In this document: positions 15,513 to 23,472 of the stretch, in pieces | Layout: each line of letters starts with the position of its first letter | How positions within the stretch are numbered: the first letter of the stretch is position 1 | NCBI RefSeq assembly: GCF_010748935.1 | Contig: NZ_CP048797.1 | Location: 1 to 64,000, forward strand | DNA length: 64,000 nucleotides | DNA from: Providencia vermicola | Lineage (GTDB): Bacteria > Pseudomonadota > Gammaproteobacteria > Enterobacterales > Enterobacteriaceae | Direction: 5' to 3' | The notes under the pieces: model-generated | Told to the model about the DNA's origin: nothing | Database searches by the model: none | The model's input: the letters and a program-made list of their open reading frames with translations, nothing else | Made by a program: the position numbers and the translations under genes

Positions 15513-15884
15513 ATGGGCAAAAAAGTACACATCATTTGTGGAAAGTGCGGCAGTGACGAGATGAACTTTGTCATCAATGGACACTGTCCAGACGATCCCC
15601 AGAATGTTGCCAGTATGTCCTGCTCAAATTGTTGCGAACTGACAGGCATAGCCGAGTGGTCGGAATTTAATGGACGTGAGCTGAAAGGTGAAGCCGTCGC
15701 CCTATCAACACCGGCAAACGTGAATGCTCTTCTAGGATTGCTTCGCCAGGCGATGGACAGCGTTGAGTATCGCCTCTATGGCGGGGGCATGTCATTGAGC
15801 GGTAATGATGCTGCCGAACTCATAGACCTCCAGGAGCGAGCTGAGAAGGTCTTGTCTGTTCTTCGGAGTGATCAGCATGAGTGA
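15513..15884 (+). CDS. Zinc-ribbon protein, unknown
   Basis: A 123-aa protein with an N-terminal zinc ribbon: CGKCG at residues 9-13 and CSNCC near 38, followed by a helical C-terminal half. ATG at 15513 was chosen over an upstream in-frame codon lying inside the preceding gene. The ribbon suggests nucleic-acid or protein binding. Confidence 0.68.
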   Translation: MGKKVHIICGKCGSDEMNFVINGHCPDDPQNVASMSCSNCCELTGIAEWSEFNGRELKGEAVALSTPANVNALLGLLRQAMDSVEYRLYGGGMSLSGNDAAELIDLQERAEKVLSVLRSDQHE

Positions 15885-16347
15885 TTTATACGAACCGCTT
15901 GAGTTTGTGTTCTGCGGCTTTAGGAAAGGGGACGCTGGGCTCTTTATCTCGGTAGCCACTTTGCGCGATGGTGTTTTAGGCCGTGAGATGTATTTCTCAA
16001 AGGGAAAAAGCAAAAGGCGCTGGGTTGTCGGTGGCATTTACTCAGGGGCCTCGTTTTCGGACAACGGAGCAAAAGGTCTGGATGATGCTCATTACGTTAA
16101 AGCATGGGAAGTGCAAGGCGACAAGATAGAGTGGCAAGCAAAAAGCGAGCAAGCCGAAGCCTTGGCGCGAAGCGAGAAACTTGAAGCCGACGATAGGAAG
16201 CGCAATGAACTCGAAGAGCTGATGCTACCCATCAGGAAGCAATATGGGGCATTAACAAAGCGACGTGATAGGGCAGGGGCCGCAGCTCTTGAAGAAGCTG
16301 TCCTGAGAGCGCTGAGAGCGCCCATCAGGAAGGCTGAGGAGAAATAA
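15877..16347 (+). CDS. Unknown protein with coiled-coil C-terminus
   Basis: A 156-aa protein whose ATG overlaps the previous gene by 8 bp. The N-terminal half is beta-rich; residues 85-155 are a long charged helix (QAEALARSEKLEADDRKR and onward). Last gene of the 15-16.3 kb run. No family recognised. Confidence 0.66.
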   Translation: MSDLYEPLEFVFCGFRKGDAGLFISVATLRDGVLGREMYFSKGKSKRRWVVGGIYSGASFSDNGAKGLDDAHYVKAWEVQGDKIEWQAKSEQAEALARSEKLEADDRKRNELEELMLPIRKQYGALTKRRDRAGAAALEEAVLRALRAPIRKAEEK

Positions 16348-16361
16348 CCGTGGAGCCAGTC

Positions 16362-16697
16362 TTAGCTAAAGCATTCGCCGGTTTTAAAGTCGTAGCTGTA
16401 AGTGCCCATCAGATTGGCTTTTCGGCTTTTTTTGCCATTGGTGTTTGCTGGCGCTTTAGGGGTCGCAAGTACGCCATAGAACAGGATACCAACAAGTGCC
16501 GCTTGCCACGCGAAAACAGCAACCAGAATCCAAAAAGCAGCAGCCAGAACCGGCAGTTTGTGCAGAAGGTTGAGCACCGGCTTGGCCCAAATCACTGCCG
16601 GGATAGCCAGCACTGCGTAACCCCAGTTGGTTGCCTCAAGCATAGCCAGGCCAAGAACAACAACAGCCATCAGCGCGATATTCAGTACATGTTTCAT
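16362..16697 (-). CDS. Small inner-membrane protein, unknown
   Basis: A 111-aa protein with hydrophobic segments near 4-20, 24-40 and 47-75 and a basic C-terminal tail. The second of two close ATGs was chosen because it places AAGGAG eight bases upstream. It is transcribed divergently from the DUF1643-like gene across a symmetric promoter. Confidence 0.7.
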   Translation of the reverse strand: MKHVLNIALMAVVVLGLAMLEATNWGYAVLAIPAVIWAKPVLNLLHKLPVLAAAFWILVAVFAWQAALVGILFYGVLATPKAPANTNGKKSRKANLMGTYSYDFKTGECFS

Positions 16698-16732
16698 GGT
16701 CATCTCTCCTTTTCAACTTACACTTTTATCCT

Positions 16733-16764
16733 ATCACAGCATTAAAAAATGCAACTGTGAAAGG
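16733..16764. promoter_or_regulatory. Symmetric promoter/operator, divergent region
   Basis: ATCACAG-CATTAAAAAATG-CAACTGTGAAAGG, a diverged member of the symmetric family, between two divergent genes (16697 minus, 16794 plus). Confidence 0.5.
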
Positions 16765-16793
16765 GCGTTTTTCATTCAAAAAGAGGTGACACT

Positions 16794-17282
16794 TTGAGTG
16801 CAATTATCAGCAAGTGCGGCATGTACAGATACCGTCTGGAAAGGGATGTGCAACCCGAAGGCCTTGTGTTCGGTTATTTTGGTGTAAACGGCTCTACGGC
16901 CACGGCCACCGAGGACGATCACACGGTCAGAAAGTGGATAGGGTTTACCAAGGTCAACGGAGGGAGGCGATTCATAGTCGGTAATGCTTTTGCTTTTCGG
17001 GCGACCGACGTTCGAGAGCTGGCTACGGCGGTTGATCCTGTCGGGCCTGAAAATGAAATCCACTTGGAAAGGATTATTCGGGATGCTGATGTCTTGGTGC
17101 CCTGCTGGGGGAGCCGAACTAAGCTGCCTAAGTCTTTGCATGTTCATTTGGACAGGCTTTTAGAGCAGCTCGTTGCATCTGGGAAGCCGGTATTGGCATT
17201 TGGCGTGACTGGTTCGGGGGACCCGAAGCACCCACTAATGCTTGGATATTCGACAAAACTTGTGCCCTGGGGAGGAAAATAA
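16794..17282 (+). CDS. DUF1643-family protein
   Basis: A 162-aa protein matching DUF1643 in length and pattern: FGYFGVNGSTATATEDDHT (NPSTAD-like region), FIVGNAFAFRATD (the usual vvNLfa.raT) and VLVPCWG (vv.aWG). The family is widespread on mobile elements and has no settled function; some relatives sit near DNA-modifying genes. It starts with TTG, with AGAGGTGA at a good distance; no ATG or GTG gives the conserved N-terminus. Confidence 0.82.
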   Translation: MSAIISKCGMYRYRLERDVQPEGLVFGYFGVNGSTATATEDDHTVRKWIGFTKVNGGRRFIVGNAFAFRATDVRELATAVDPVGPENEIHLERIIRDADVLVPCWGSRTKLPKSLHVHLDRLLEQLVASGKPVLAFGVTGSGDPKHPLMLGYSTKLVPWGGK

Positions 17283-17284
17283 TT

Positions 17285-17782
17285 ATGTCGATGCTTGAAG
17301 CACGTTACTTCGTGGCAAAGATAAGCGATGCACAGGCCGTGCTCTGCGATGAGGAGCTGGCGACACTGGAAAGGCTGATCCGGAAGGTTGATGATGGCCG
17401 CAGAGCAAATGGCAAGAGCTCGCTTACTTGCGTTGTTGTCGAAGAAGATTGGCCGAACTGGCAGCAAACGGTTGACTCTGTACTTTCACTTGCTGACGGG
17501 AAAGACAACGATTGGACCAATGCCACACCAGAACAAATCAAGGCCTTTTGGGTCGATGACTCAGTTTGGAAAACTCTGGATGGCCGGGATAAATGGATTG
17601 AAGATCTCGACCTGCTGGTGGACGGTTCCCCGGTGGCTTCTGAGTGGGAACCTTTTGGCTTGGAATCAGGGCAGTCTGTCGTCATACGAGGCGGATGGAT
17701 AGAAGGGAATGCCTTGAGTGATGATGGCGTACCGCTAGTGCAGGCATTCGTCGCTTGGAAACAGGGCCAAGACAACCACTAA
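17285..17782 (+). CDS. Unknown 165-aa protein
   Basis: A soluble acidic protein starting two bases after the DUF1643 gene, with GGAGG upstream. It is rich in tryptophan and aspartate and has no recognised motif. Co-transcription with the DUF1643 gene is likely; a terminator follows. Confidence 0.7.
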   Translation: MSMLEARYFVAKISDAQAVLCDEELATLERLIRKVDDGRRANGKSSLTCVVVEEDWPNWQQTVDSVLSLADGKDNDWTNATPEQIKAFWVDDSVWKTLDGRDKWIEDLDLLVDGSPVASEWEPFGLESGQSVVIRGGWIEGNALSDDGVPLVQAFVAWKQGQDNH

Positions 17783-17802
17783 AGGAAAATTACTTCGGAA
17801 GG

Positions 17803-17825
17803 GCGGCTATGGCCGCTTTCTTTTT
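17803..17825 (+). terminator. Rho-independent terminator
   Basis: GCGGC-TATG-GCCGC stem followed by TTTCTTTTT, 20 bases after the gene at 17285. Confidence 0.8.
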
Positions 17826-17829
17826 AATA

Positions 17830-17859
17830 TTTACAGTATCACATAATGATACTATGATG
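17830..17859 (+). promoter_or_regulatory. Symmetric promoter/operator
   Basis: TTTACA, 17-bp spacer GTATCACATAATGATAC, then TATGAT. The -10 is close to consensus. It reads into the zinc-finger gene at 17886. Confidence 0.65.
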
Positions 17860-17885
17860 TTGTTAATTTACTTGGGGAGGCGCTT

Positions 17886-18149
17886 ATGCTCACTGCTAAA
17901 TGTATAGGGTGCGGATGCACCGATGATCACGCTTGTGTTGAAAACGGTCAACCGTGTCACTGGCTTCGCGTGAATAGAGTGGAAGGTATCGGGGTCTGCT
18001 CTTCGTGCCCGGATGCTCTCAATCAATTCGCATCGACCAGCCAGGAACAAGCAACTGGACAGGATGACTACCGGAACAGTCCAGAATGGAAGGATTTTTC
18101 ATCACGCATTGGTAATGCACTATGCGGGGGCCGGAGCAAAGCAAAGTAA
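17886..18149 (+). CDS. Small zinc-finger protein
   Basis: An 87-aa protein. Residues 6-42 (KCIGCGCTDDHAC, QPCHWLRV, GVCSSC) form a cysteine-rich zinc site of a kind common in phage and plasmid proteins (CxGCGCT...AC...CxW...CxxC). The role is unknown. It is a single-gene unit with its own promoter and terminator. Confidence 0.72.
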   Translation: MLTAKCIGCGCTDDHACVENGQPCHWLRVNRVEGIGVCSSCPDALNQFASTSQEQATGQDDYRNSPEWKDFSSRIGNALCGGRSKAK

Positions 18150-18153
18150 GGTA

Positions 18154-18174
18154 AAAACGGCTATGCCGTTTTTT
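18154..18174 (+). terminator. Rho-independent terminator
   Basis: AAAACGGC-TAT-GCCGTTTT hairpin with a T run, directly after the zinc-finger gene. Confidence 0.8.
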
Positions 18175-18183
18175 ATTTGTCTA

Positions 18184-18213
18184 TTACGGCATCACATTAT
18201 AAGCCTGTAAATG
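18184..18213. promoter_or_regulatory. Degenerate symmetric element
   Basis: TTACGGCATCACATTATAAGCCTGTAAATG resembles the symmetric promoter family (TTACNG, ATCA..., CTGTAAA) but with a weak -35. It may be a weakened copy. Confidence 0.35.
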
Positions 18214-18226
18214 CTGAATCTGTAAT

Positions 18227-18241
18227 TGCCCAAAATGGGCG
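18227..18241 (+). promoter_or_regulatory. AcaCD-like activator box
   Basis: TGCCCAAAATGGGCG, about 100 bp upstream of the coiled-coil gene at 18344; it has the same core as the boxes at 32848 and 50255. Confidence 0.6.
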
Positions 18242-18309
18242 TGAGCAGGGGCGGGGTGTGAGGTCGTTCTAAGGCAAAATACTTTGTACTGGCAGAACAA
18301 AGAAAGAAT

Positions 18310-18327
18310 GAACTTTCACATGTGAAA
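18310..18327. promoter_or_regulatory. 18-bp palindrome, copy 6 (perfect)
   Basis: ACTTTCACATGTGAAAGT, 17 bases before the start at 18344. It would overlap the leader and could repress a promoter activated at the box at 18227. Confidence 0.75.
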
Positions 18328-18343
18328 GTTTTTGGGGTACGGG

Positions 18344-19276
18344 ATGGAACAAGCAATTCAAAGTTACTTGGCTGACGACCGGCAATATCAAGACAGGATT
18401 ACCGCAGCTCTCAGCCAGGTTGAAGAGAAAGGTGCAGAGTACGAAGCTCTTTGCCAACAGCGTGCTCAGTTGGGGATCTGGCAAAAAATTATAACGTTCT
18501 GGCAGTTTCGTCGAGACATCGCCGTTATACGTTCAGCACTAAAAGGCCATAACAGCGATTTGCGGTATTTGCGCCGTGGGAGAGACCAGCTCAAAGAGGG
18601 ATTGGTTTCTCGGGCCGTGAAGCAAGCGATTGACGGTAGCCAGATTCTGGAACGAATCACCCAAGCTCAAGATAGGCTTGACGCCGCATCTCGACTCCAC
18701 GAGAGCAACAAGCGACTGGTGGACATGGGGCAAAAAGCCTTACGTGAAATCAGTGAGGCCTCTTCCAGTATTTCATCAGCACAAACAATGGAGGTTCTCG
18801 ACCTTGTGACTGACAACAAGGGCATTTCCGTCATGTCGTCGATGTCAAACTCCTCGGCCAGCAGTGAAATAGACGATGCGAAGAGAGCTGTGAAAGCCTT
18901 CGCAAATGCGCTGGGGGATCATCGTGACATTGTGGGCTCACTGCACCACTCAATGGCAACTGAGTTTATCGATCTGGGTATGGACTTTGCCGGTTTGAAT
19001 GATGGTTTCGACTTTGGGAGCGTCTTCTCGCTGTTCAGCTTGTCGTCTGCCAGTTCCTCTCTGGACAAAGTAGAGTCTCGCGTTGAATCTCTGATGCCAG
19101 ATCTAAGACGAGCCGCCTCCAATTCGGCAGCAGAGTATGCCCGTGTTAACGAAGAGTTCTTTGGCCTAAAACAACAGGCCTGTTGCCAAGTGCATGAGTT
19201 GCTGGTGACAAATGGTATAGACGTGTCAGTCAAGCGCGTTGAGTCCGCCGTGAACAGCTACAGAGTTGGAAGGTGA
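18344..19276 (+). CDS. Coiled-coil protein, unknown
   Basis: A 310-aa protein, largely helical with several coiled-coil stretches (about 10-40, 75-145, 235-290) and serine-rich linkers (ISEASSSISSAQ, SLSSASSSLDKV). No signal peptide or enzyme motif. It is preceded by an AcaCD-like box and an 18-bp palindrome, so it may be expressed with transfer functions. It is followed by the AAA+ module, which has its own promoter. Confidence 0.72.
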   Translation: MEQAIQSYLADDRQYQDRITAALSQVEEKGAEYEALCQQRAQLGIWQKIITFWQFRRDIAVIRSALKGHNSDLRYLRRGRDQLKEGLVSRAVKQAIDGSQILERITQAQDRLDAASRLHESNKRLVDMGQKALREISEASSSISSAQTMEVLDLVTDNKGISVMSSMSNSSASSEIDDAKRAVKAFANALGDHRDIVGSLHHSMATEFIDLGMDFAGLNDGFDFGSVFSLFSLSSASSSLDKVESRVESLMPDLRRAASNSAAEYARVNEEFFGLKQQACCQVHELLVTNGIDVSVKRVESAVNSYRVGR

Positions 19277-19278
19277 TA

Positions 19279-19307
19279 TTTACAGCATCATAAAATGAAC
19301 TTATGAT
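19279..19307 (+). promoter_or_regulatory. Symmetric promoter/operator
   Basis: TTTACA, spacer GCATCATAAAATGAACT (17 bp), then TATGAT. It drives the AAA+ ATPase gene at 19350. Confidence 0.7.
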
Positions 19308-19349
19308 GTGAGGTGATCAACAAGTCGAAATTTATTTAAAGGATAAGCG

Positions 19350-20813
19350 ATGAGCGATATTACACAGCAAATGGACAAACTTGAGATTCCAATCAAGTTG
19401 TCCTTTCCAGTCATCAACGTTAGCACTTTTGAGCTGGGCCGTGCAGAGAGCGTTTTCTCTGACATTGCAAAGAAAGTCGGCAAGCACTTTATTGTGATGC
19501 CATTCAAGAAGCTGCCCGATCCAGGCACGATGAAGGCAATGGTGGACGAGTCCAAGAAGTCCTCCAAAAACGGTGTTGTCGTGTTCGACACTTTCTTTTT
19601 CGACCGACAACGTGCAAACCCGGAAACACTCCCAGCCCTCAAGTCATCACTGACCTATCTGGAGAATGAGGGGATCAACTACATCATCGCTGGCAAAGAC
19701 GTCTTCAATGAAGAGTTCGTTTATCACATCGATCTCCCGGCTATGAGCAATCAGGAAATCCTGAAACTGCTCCAGACCTGTGAAGATAACGTGAAAGATG
19801 GTGGAGTCTTCGAGAGCAACGAACGTGCTGTCATCGCAAACCACGCCCTGGGCTTGTCACACACCCAGATGAAGAACGTCTTCACCTATTCCGCTTACTT
19901 GAAATTCAAGGGTGAAGAATACCTGGGCGAGATCCGAAAAGAAAAAGCTCACATCTTGCGTGATGTCGGCCTCGATGTGCTTGAGGCCATTGATATTGGG
20001 AATGTCGGTGGGCTCGAAAACCTCAAGGAGTTTCTCCAGATACGTAAAGCCGGTTGGGACAAAGACCTTCCGGTAAAAGGTGTCCTTCTGGCCGGTGTAC
20101 CTGGTGGTGGTAAATCGCTGACGGCAAAAGCCGCTGCCGGTGTACTTGGCACTACCTTGGTTCGCCTGGATATGGGCCGTTTCTATAGTAAGTATCTCGG
20201 TGAAACCGAGCGCCAGTTCAATCGTGCATTGCAGACCATTGAGCAGATCGCACCCGTTGTTGTGTTGATTGACGAGATGGAGAAGTTTTTTGGTAATGCC
20301 GATGGCGAACACGAAGTATCCAAGCGCCTGCTGGGCTCTTTCCTCTACTGGCTTCAAGAGCGCAAGGAGAAGATCTTCATTGTGGCGACGGCCAACCGGG
20401 TTCAGTCGCTGCCTCCTGAATTGATGCGAGCTGGCCGCTGGGACCGAGCATTCTTCATTGATCTGCCAAGTGTGGCTGAGCGCCAGAAGATTTTCGAGAT
20501 CCACCTCGCCAAGCAGAAGGCCAACATCGCCGCGTTCGATATGCCTACGCTACTGCGTACCACCGAGGGATACACCGGGGCAGAGATTGAACAGGCCGTC
20601 ATTGACGCGATGTATCTGGCGAACGCTCAGGACAAAGAGCTCAACAATGAAGCGCTGGTGGATGCGGTCACTCGCATTACCCCGACCAGTGAAACTCGCC
20701 GAGAAGACATCAACCAGATTCGCAGTTTGCGGGATCAAGGCTTCTATCCGGCCAATAACTTCGATGTTCAAGAGCAGAATGGCTCTGGACGAAAACTCGC
20801 CATCGAGGACTAA
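19350..20813 (+). CDS. Ycf46-like AAA+ ATPase
   Basis: A 487-aa protein. The N-terminal half (about 1-210) lacks an intact P-loop and resembles the degenerate first half of Ycf46-type proteins. The C-terminal AAA+ domain has Walker A GVPGGGKS (249-256), Walker B VVLIDE (304-309), sensor IVATANR and an arginine-finger region (LMRAGRWDRAFF). The next two genes encode DUF1257 (Ycf35-like) and DUF2997 proteins, a set known from cyanobacteria and phages. A protein-remodelling function is likely; the client is unknown. Confidence 0.88.
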   Translation: MSDITQQMDKLEIPIKLSFPVINVSTFELGRAESVFSDIAKKVGKHFIVMPFKKLPDPGTMKAMVDESKKSSKNGVVVFDTFFFDRQRANPETLPALKSSLTYLENEGINYIIAGKDVFNEEFVYHIDLPAMSNQEILKLLQTCEDNVKDGGVFESNERAVIANHALGLSHTQMKNVFTYSAYLKFKGEEYLGEIRKEKAHILRDVGLDVLEAIDIGNVGGLENLKEFLQIRKAGWDKDLPVKGVLLAGVPGGGKSLTAKAAAGVLGTTLVRLDMGRFYSKYLGETERQFNRALQTIEQIAPVVVLIDEMEKFFGNADGEHEVSKRLLGSFLYWLQERKEKIFIVATANRVQSLPPELMRAGRWDRAFFIDLPSVAERQKIFEIHLAKQKANIAAFDMPTLLRTTEGYTGAEIEQAVIDAMYLANAQDKELNNEALVDAVTRITPTSETRREDINQIRSLRDQGFYPANNFDVQEQNGSGRKLAIED

Positions 20814-20874
20814 GCGATTAACTTTGTCATGCCGGAACACGGCATGACCCCCGAAACAACTCAGGAGTGATGAG

Positions 20875-21267
20875 ATGAGCCATATCGTAAAAGGCAAGGT
20901 GCAGGTCGCCTACAAAGACAAAGAGCTGCTGTTGAAGGCTCTGGAGGGAGTTGGCGTCGTTGTTGAAAACGAAAAGCTATACCGCGTGGGCGCTGGCTAC
21001 ACCTTCGAGAAATACCCGATTGTTCTGATCGACCAGAACAACAAGGAGCACCGGATTGGCTACAAGGAAAAAAACGGTGTTTGGGAGCAGTACCAGGAAA
21101 ACTACGGCTCTTATGGCCGCTGGACGCAGCAGGCAAGCAGCAAGGTGCAGGATCGCTACATTGCCTTCCACTACGAGCAGCAGTTGAAAGAGGAAGGTTT
21201 CAGCGTGACGGTGAAGCAGCATCACGATGGCACTTTGGAACTGGAAGCTGAGGAAGCTGTTTGGTAA
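20875..21267 (+). CDS. DUF1257 (Ycf35-like) protein
   Basis: A 130-aa protein matching DUF1257: MSHIVKGKVQ at the start, YPIVLIDQNN and IGYKEKNGVWE in the middle and YAYHYEQQL-like RYIAFHYEQQ near 95. The family was first seen in chloroplast ycf35 and commonly lies next to DUF2997 and Ycf46-like ATPases, as here. Its function is unsettled; an adaptor or substrate of the ATPase is a reasonable guess. Confidence 0.82.
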   Translation: MSHIVKGKVQVAYKDKELLLKALEGVGVVVENEKLYRVGAGYTFEKYPIVLIDQNNKEHRIGYKEKNGVWEQYQENYGSYGRWTQQASSKVQDRYIAFHYEQQLKEEGFSVTVKQHHDGTLELEAEEAVW

Positions 21268-21315
21268 TAGCGCCAAGGCAATCAGATTAGTTGAACTTAA
21301 CGACGAGGTGACAAA

Positions 21316-21510
21316 GTGAAAAAGGTAAACATCAAGATCAAGGGCGGCAAGATTGCTGCCGATTTCACGGGGTTTCAGGGTAAGACCTGTGAAGCGCTGG
21401 AGCAGCGTATTCGCCCGGAAGAGCTCGAAGTCGAAGAAAAAGAGCTGAAACCCGAGTACCACTTCAATGCTGGTCAAACCCAGCACGAAACGGAACAGAA
21501 CGAATGGTGA
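21316..21510 (+). CDS. DUF2997 protein
   Basis: A 64-aa protein with the DUF2997 hallmark GGKIAADFTGFQGKTCEALE (phosphate-loop-like G-K...D-x-x-G-F-x-G-x-x-C). It starts with GTG after GAGGTG. DUF2997 proteins are almost always next to DUF1257, consistent with one complex. The stop TGA overlaps the next start at 21510. Confidence 0.82.
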   Translation: MKKVNIKIKGGKIAADFTGFQGKTCEALEQRIRPEELEVEEKELKPEYHFNAGQTQHETEQNEW

Positions 21511-22688
21511 TGAGAAGGACAGGGCGCGTCCCCCTTCTTTTGCTGGTTGGTCTCATGGTCGCAGCTCCTGCGGCCTTTGCCAGTGACTTTGTGACTGGCG
21601 TAATGGTGGGGCAAATGCTCTCAGATGACTCAGGCAGCAAGAAGGTAGAGGACACTGGCCCGGAGAGCAAAACGGTCATTGATTACCATGACGGTCAGCC
21701 AGTTGTGACCAAAGTGGAGGCCTTCAAAAGCAATAAATGGCGCAAACTGGATGGCCCTCAGGGCGGCTATTTTGTTTGCCCAGGTGAATACCGTAGCTAT
21801 TCGGGAAGGCTGCGTTGTCGCGTCCATGATGACGGGCTCAATGGCTTTATGGGCGGTATGACTGATGCTCAGGAGCTACCGCTCCAAGAAGCTCTGACCA
21901 AGTTGGAAGGTAAACCCATCTCCCTGCAAACCATTGAAGTCCACGGGAACAACCTGGCAGTCAAATACCAGTTAGCACCACCAGCACAAACGCACGTCAA
22001 AACTCAGGACCTGGGGGTGGTTAAGCAAGATGGTGAAATGCAGAAGGTTGCCAGCCAACCACCAGCGCTATCCATAGAGACTGCACCAAAGAGTGAACCT
22101 CCCAAGCAGATTGGTGCTGCACAAGACACCGACCGCAATACCAGTGCGTTTCAAAGTCCGTTCGAGGAGGTAAGTGACTCCATGATCGGTCTAATGGATA
22201 GCTCTTTCGTCAAAGTCATAGCGGGGTTGATGCTGGTGTTTGGGGTTGCTAGTGGAATTATGAGGCAGAGCCCATCAGGAATTGTGATGGGGATAATGCC
22301 TGCAATTATGATCATGACCGCGCCAACGGTTATTCGTACCATGTTCGATACAGGCGCGGCCAGTACCAAGCCAGTGGAAGATAGCGGAAGCTCATTTCCT
22401 TTCTTCTTGGTGGCAATAGTGCCGGTGCTGATTTTCTTTGCCTATAGAGCTTTTATGAACAACCGGAGCGACTCCGAAATTGATGAGTTGTTAAGAGAAG
22501 CCCGACGTGCTGAAAGGGCTGAACGACCAAGCAATGAGCCTCCCTCAGTGGATGAACTCCGTGAGCGCCAGCAACAAAACCCAGAAAGAGAACCGGTGGT
22601 TGTCAGCTCATCAGCTCCGGCACCAAAGGTGCAAAAGGAAGAGCCAATCGAAGTACAGCCAGGCAAGCGCAAAATTATTTTGGATTAG
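21510..22688 (+). CDS. Periplasmic/membrane protein with a TraA-pilin-like segment and KRKIILD tail
   Basis: A 392-aa protein. A signal peptide (1-24, ending AAFA) precedes a beta-rich domain (about 25-160), related to the 23044 product through GGYFVCPGE and EGKP...VHGNNLAVKY. A low-complexity linker follows. Residues 224-285 resemble the TraA pilin (IAGLMLVFGVASGIMRQS against VAGAMILVGVVGGIARQS). Another membrane helix lies at 297-315, then a charged cytoplasmic tail ending KRKIILD. The start overlaps the DUF2997 stop; GTG 21507 and ATG 21504 are alternatives. Confidence 0.75.
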   Translation: MRRTGRVPLLLLVGLMVAAPAAFASDFVTGVMVGQMLSDDSGSKKVEDTGPESKTVIDYHDGQPVVTKVEAFKSNKWRKLDGPQGGYFVCPGEYRSYSGRLRCRVHDDGLNGFMGGMTDAQELPLQEALTKLEGKPISLQTIEVHGNNLAVKYQLAPPAQTHVKTQDLGVVKQDGEMQKVASQPPALSIETAPKSEPPKQIGAAQDTDRNTSAFQSPFEEVSDSMIGLMDSSFVKVIAGLMLVFGVASGIMRQSPSGIVMGIMPAIMIMTAPTVIRTMFDTGAASTKPVEDSGSSFPFFLVAIVPVLIFFAYRAFMNNRSDSEIDELLREARRAERAERPSNEPPSVDELRERQQQNPEREPVVVSSSAPAPKVQKEEPIEVQPGKRKIILD

Positions 22689-22699
22689 TGGGGTAGGTT

Positions 22700-23047
22700 A
22701 TGAGCAAAAAGCGCATCGTAATCAAAAATGGTGAGGTCTGCGGGTTTGCCGATGAGGTTTCCTTCAAAGGCCTTGAAGTGCAGGAATACAGTAAAACAAG
22801 GGTTTCGCGCATCGTGCCGACGAGCGGCATTCTAATGATTGCGTTCTATGTTATTCGCGGACTTTGTTCAGACGAGTCAAAGATTGCGGCATGGACTCGT
22901 GTTTGGCGTTGCCAGTGGAAGGTGCTGATCGACGGTAAAAGCTATGGACCATTCAGCAGTCGTGCGGATGCTATCTCGTTCGAGAAGGACGAGATCTACA
23001 AACAAGGCAAATTCTTTGCCGATGCCACTCACGAGGCGGCAGTATGA
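22700..23047 (+). CDS. Small membrane protein, unknown
   Basis: A 115-aa protein with one hydrophobic segment near 39-57 and a C-terminal soluble part (WRCQWKVLIDGKSYGPFSSRADAI). The stop overlaps the start of the next gene. It belongs to the operon whose flanking genes share the KRKIILD tail; it lacks that tail itself. Confidence 0.7.
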   Translation: MSKKRIVIKNGEVCGFADEVSFKGLEVQEYSKTRVSRIVPTSGILMIAFYVIRGLCSDESKIAAWTRVWRCQWKVLIDGKSYGPFSSRADAISFEKDEIYKQGKFFADATHEAAV

Positions 23048-23472
23048 TGACACGGGCGGCTATGGCCGCGCTGTTATCCGCGTTGGTAATAGGCCTTGTG
23101 TCTGATTTGTCCGCACAAGAGCTGGTGGTAAGCCAGGTGGCTATAGACAAGTCCACTGAGGTGGAGAAAGAAGCTACCTTCCACAACCGCAAGTGGGTGT
23201 TAAGGACGGGGCAGGTTAGTGGATTCTTCATCTGCCAAGGAGATAACAAAGACATTTACTACCGGCATGACAGGGTGGGCGCTCACTGCCAGAAGACATC
23301 GACTGGGTGGCGCAATGTACTGGGTCTCAGGGACGATGTTCCGGAAGTTGAGCTGAGCGTGTACCTGGGGACCGTTGAAGGTGTCCCCGTGAAAGTCCTT
23401 CATCAGGAAGTGGATGGTTACGATCTGAAAGTGCAGTACAAGGTTGCACGTAAAGGGTCAGCAAATGAGTGA
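23044..23472 (+). CDS. Secreted paralogue of the N-terminal domain at 21510
   Basis: A 142-aa protein with a signal peptide (about 1-24). The mature domain matches the periplasmic domain of the 21510 protein: NRKWVLRTGQVSGFFICQGD against SNKWRKLDGPQGGYFVCPGE, and EGVPVKVL...VDGYDLKVQYKVA against EGKPISLQ...VHGNNLAVKYQLA. This suggests duplication within the operon. It overlaps the preceding gene by four bases and the following by eight. Confidence 0.74.
   Translation: MMTRAAMAALLSALVIGLVSDLSAQELVVSQVAIDKSTEVEKEATFHNRKWVLRTGQVSGFFICQGDNKDIYYRHDRVGAHCQKTSTGWRNVLGLRDDVPEVELSVYLGTVEGVPVKVLHQEVDGYDLKVQYKVARKGSANE

Noticed and set aside
23442..23452. Iteron-like GGTTGCACGT inside the 23044 gene
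   Set aside because: Only the TGCACG half matches; the ATATGGG half is absent.
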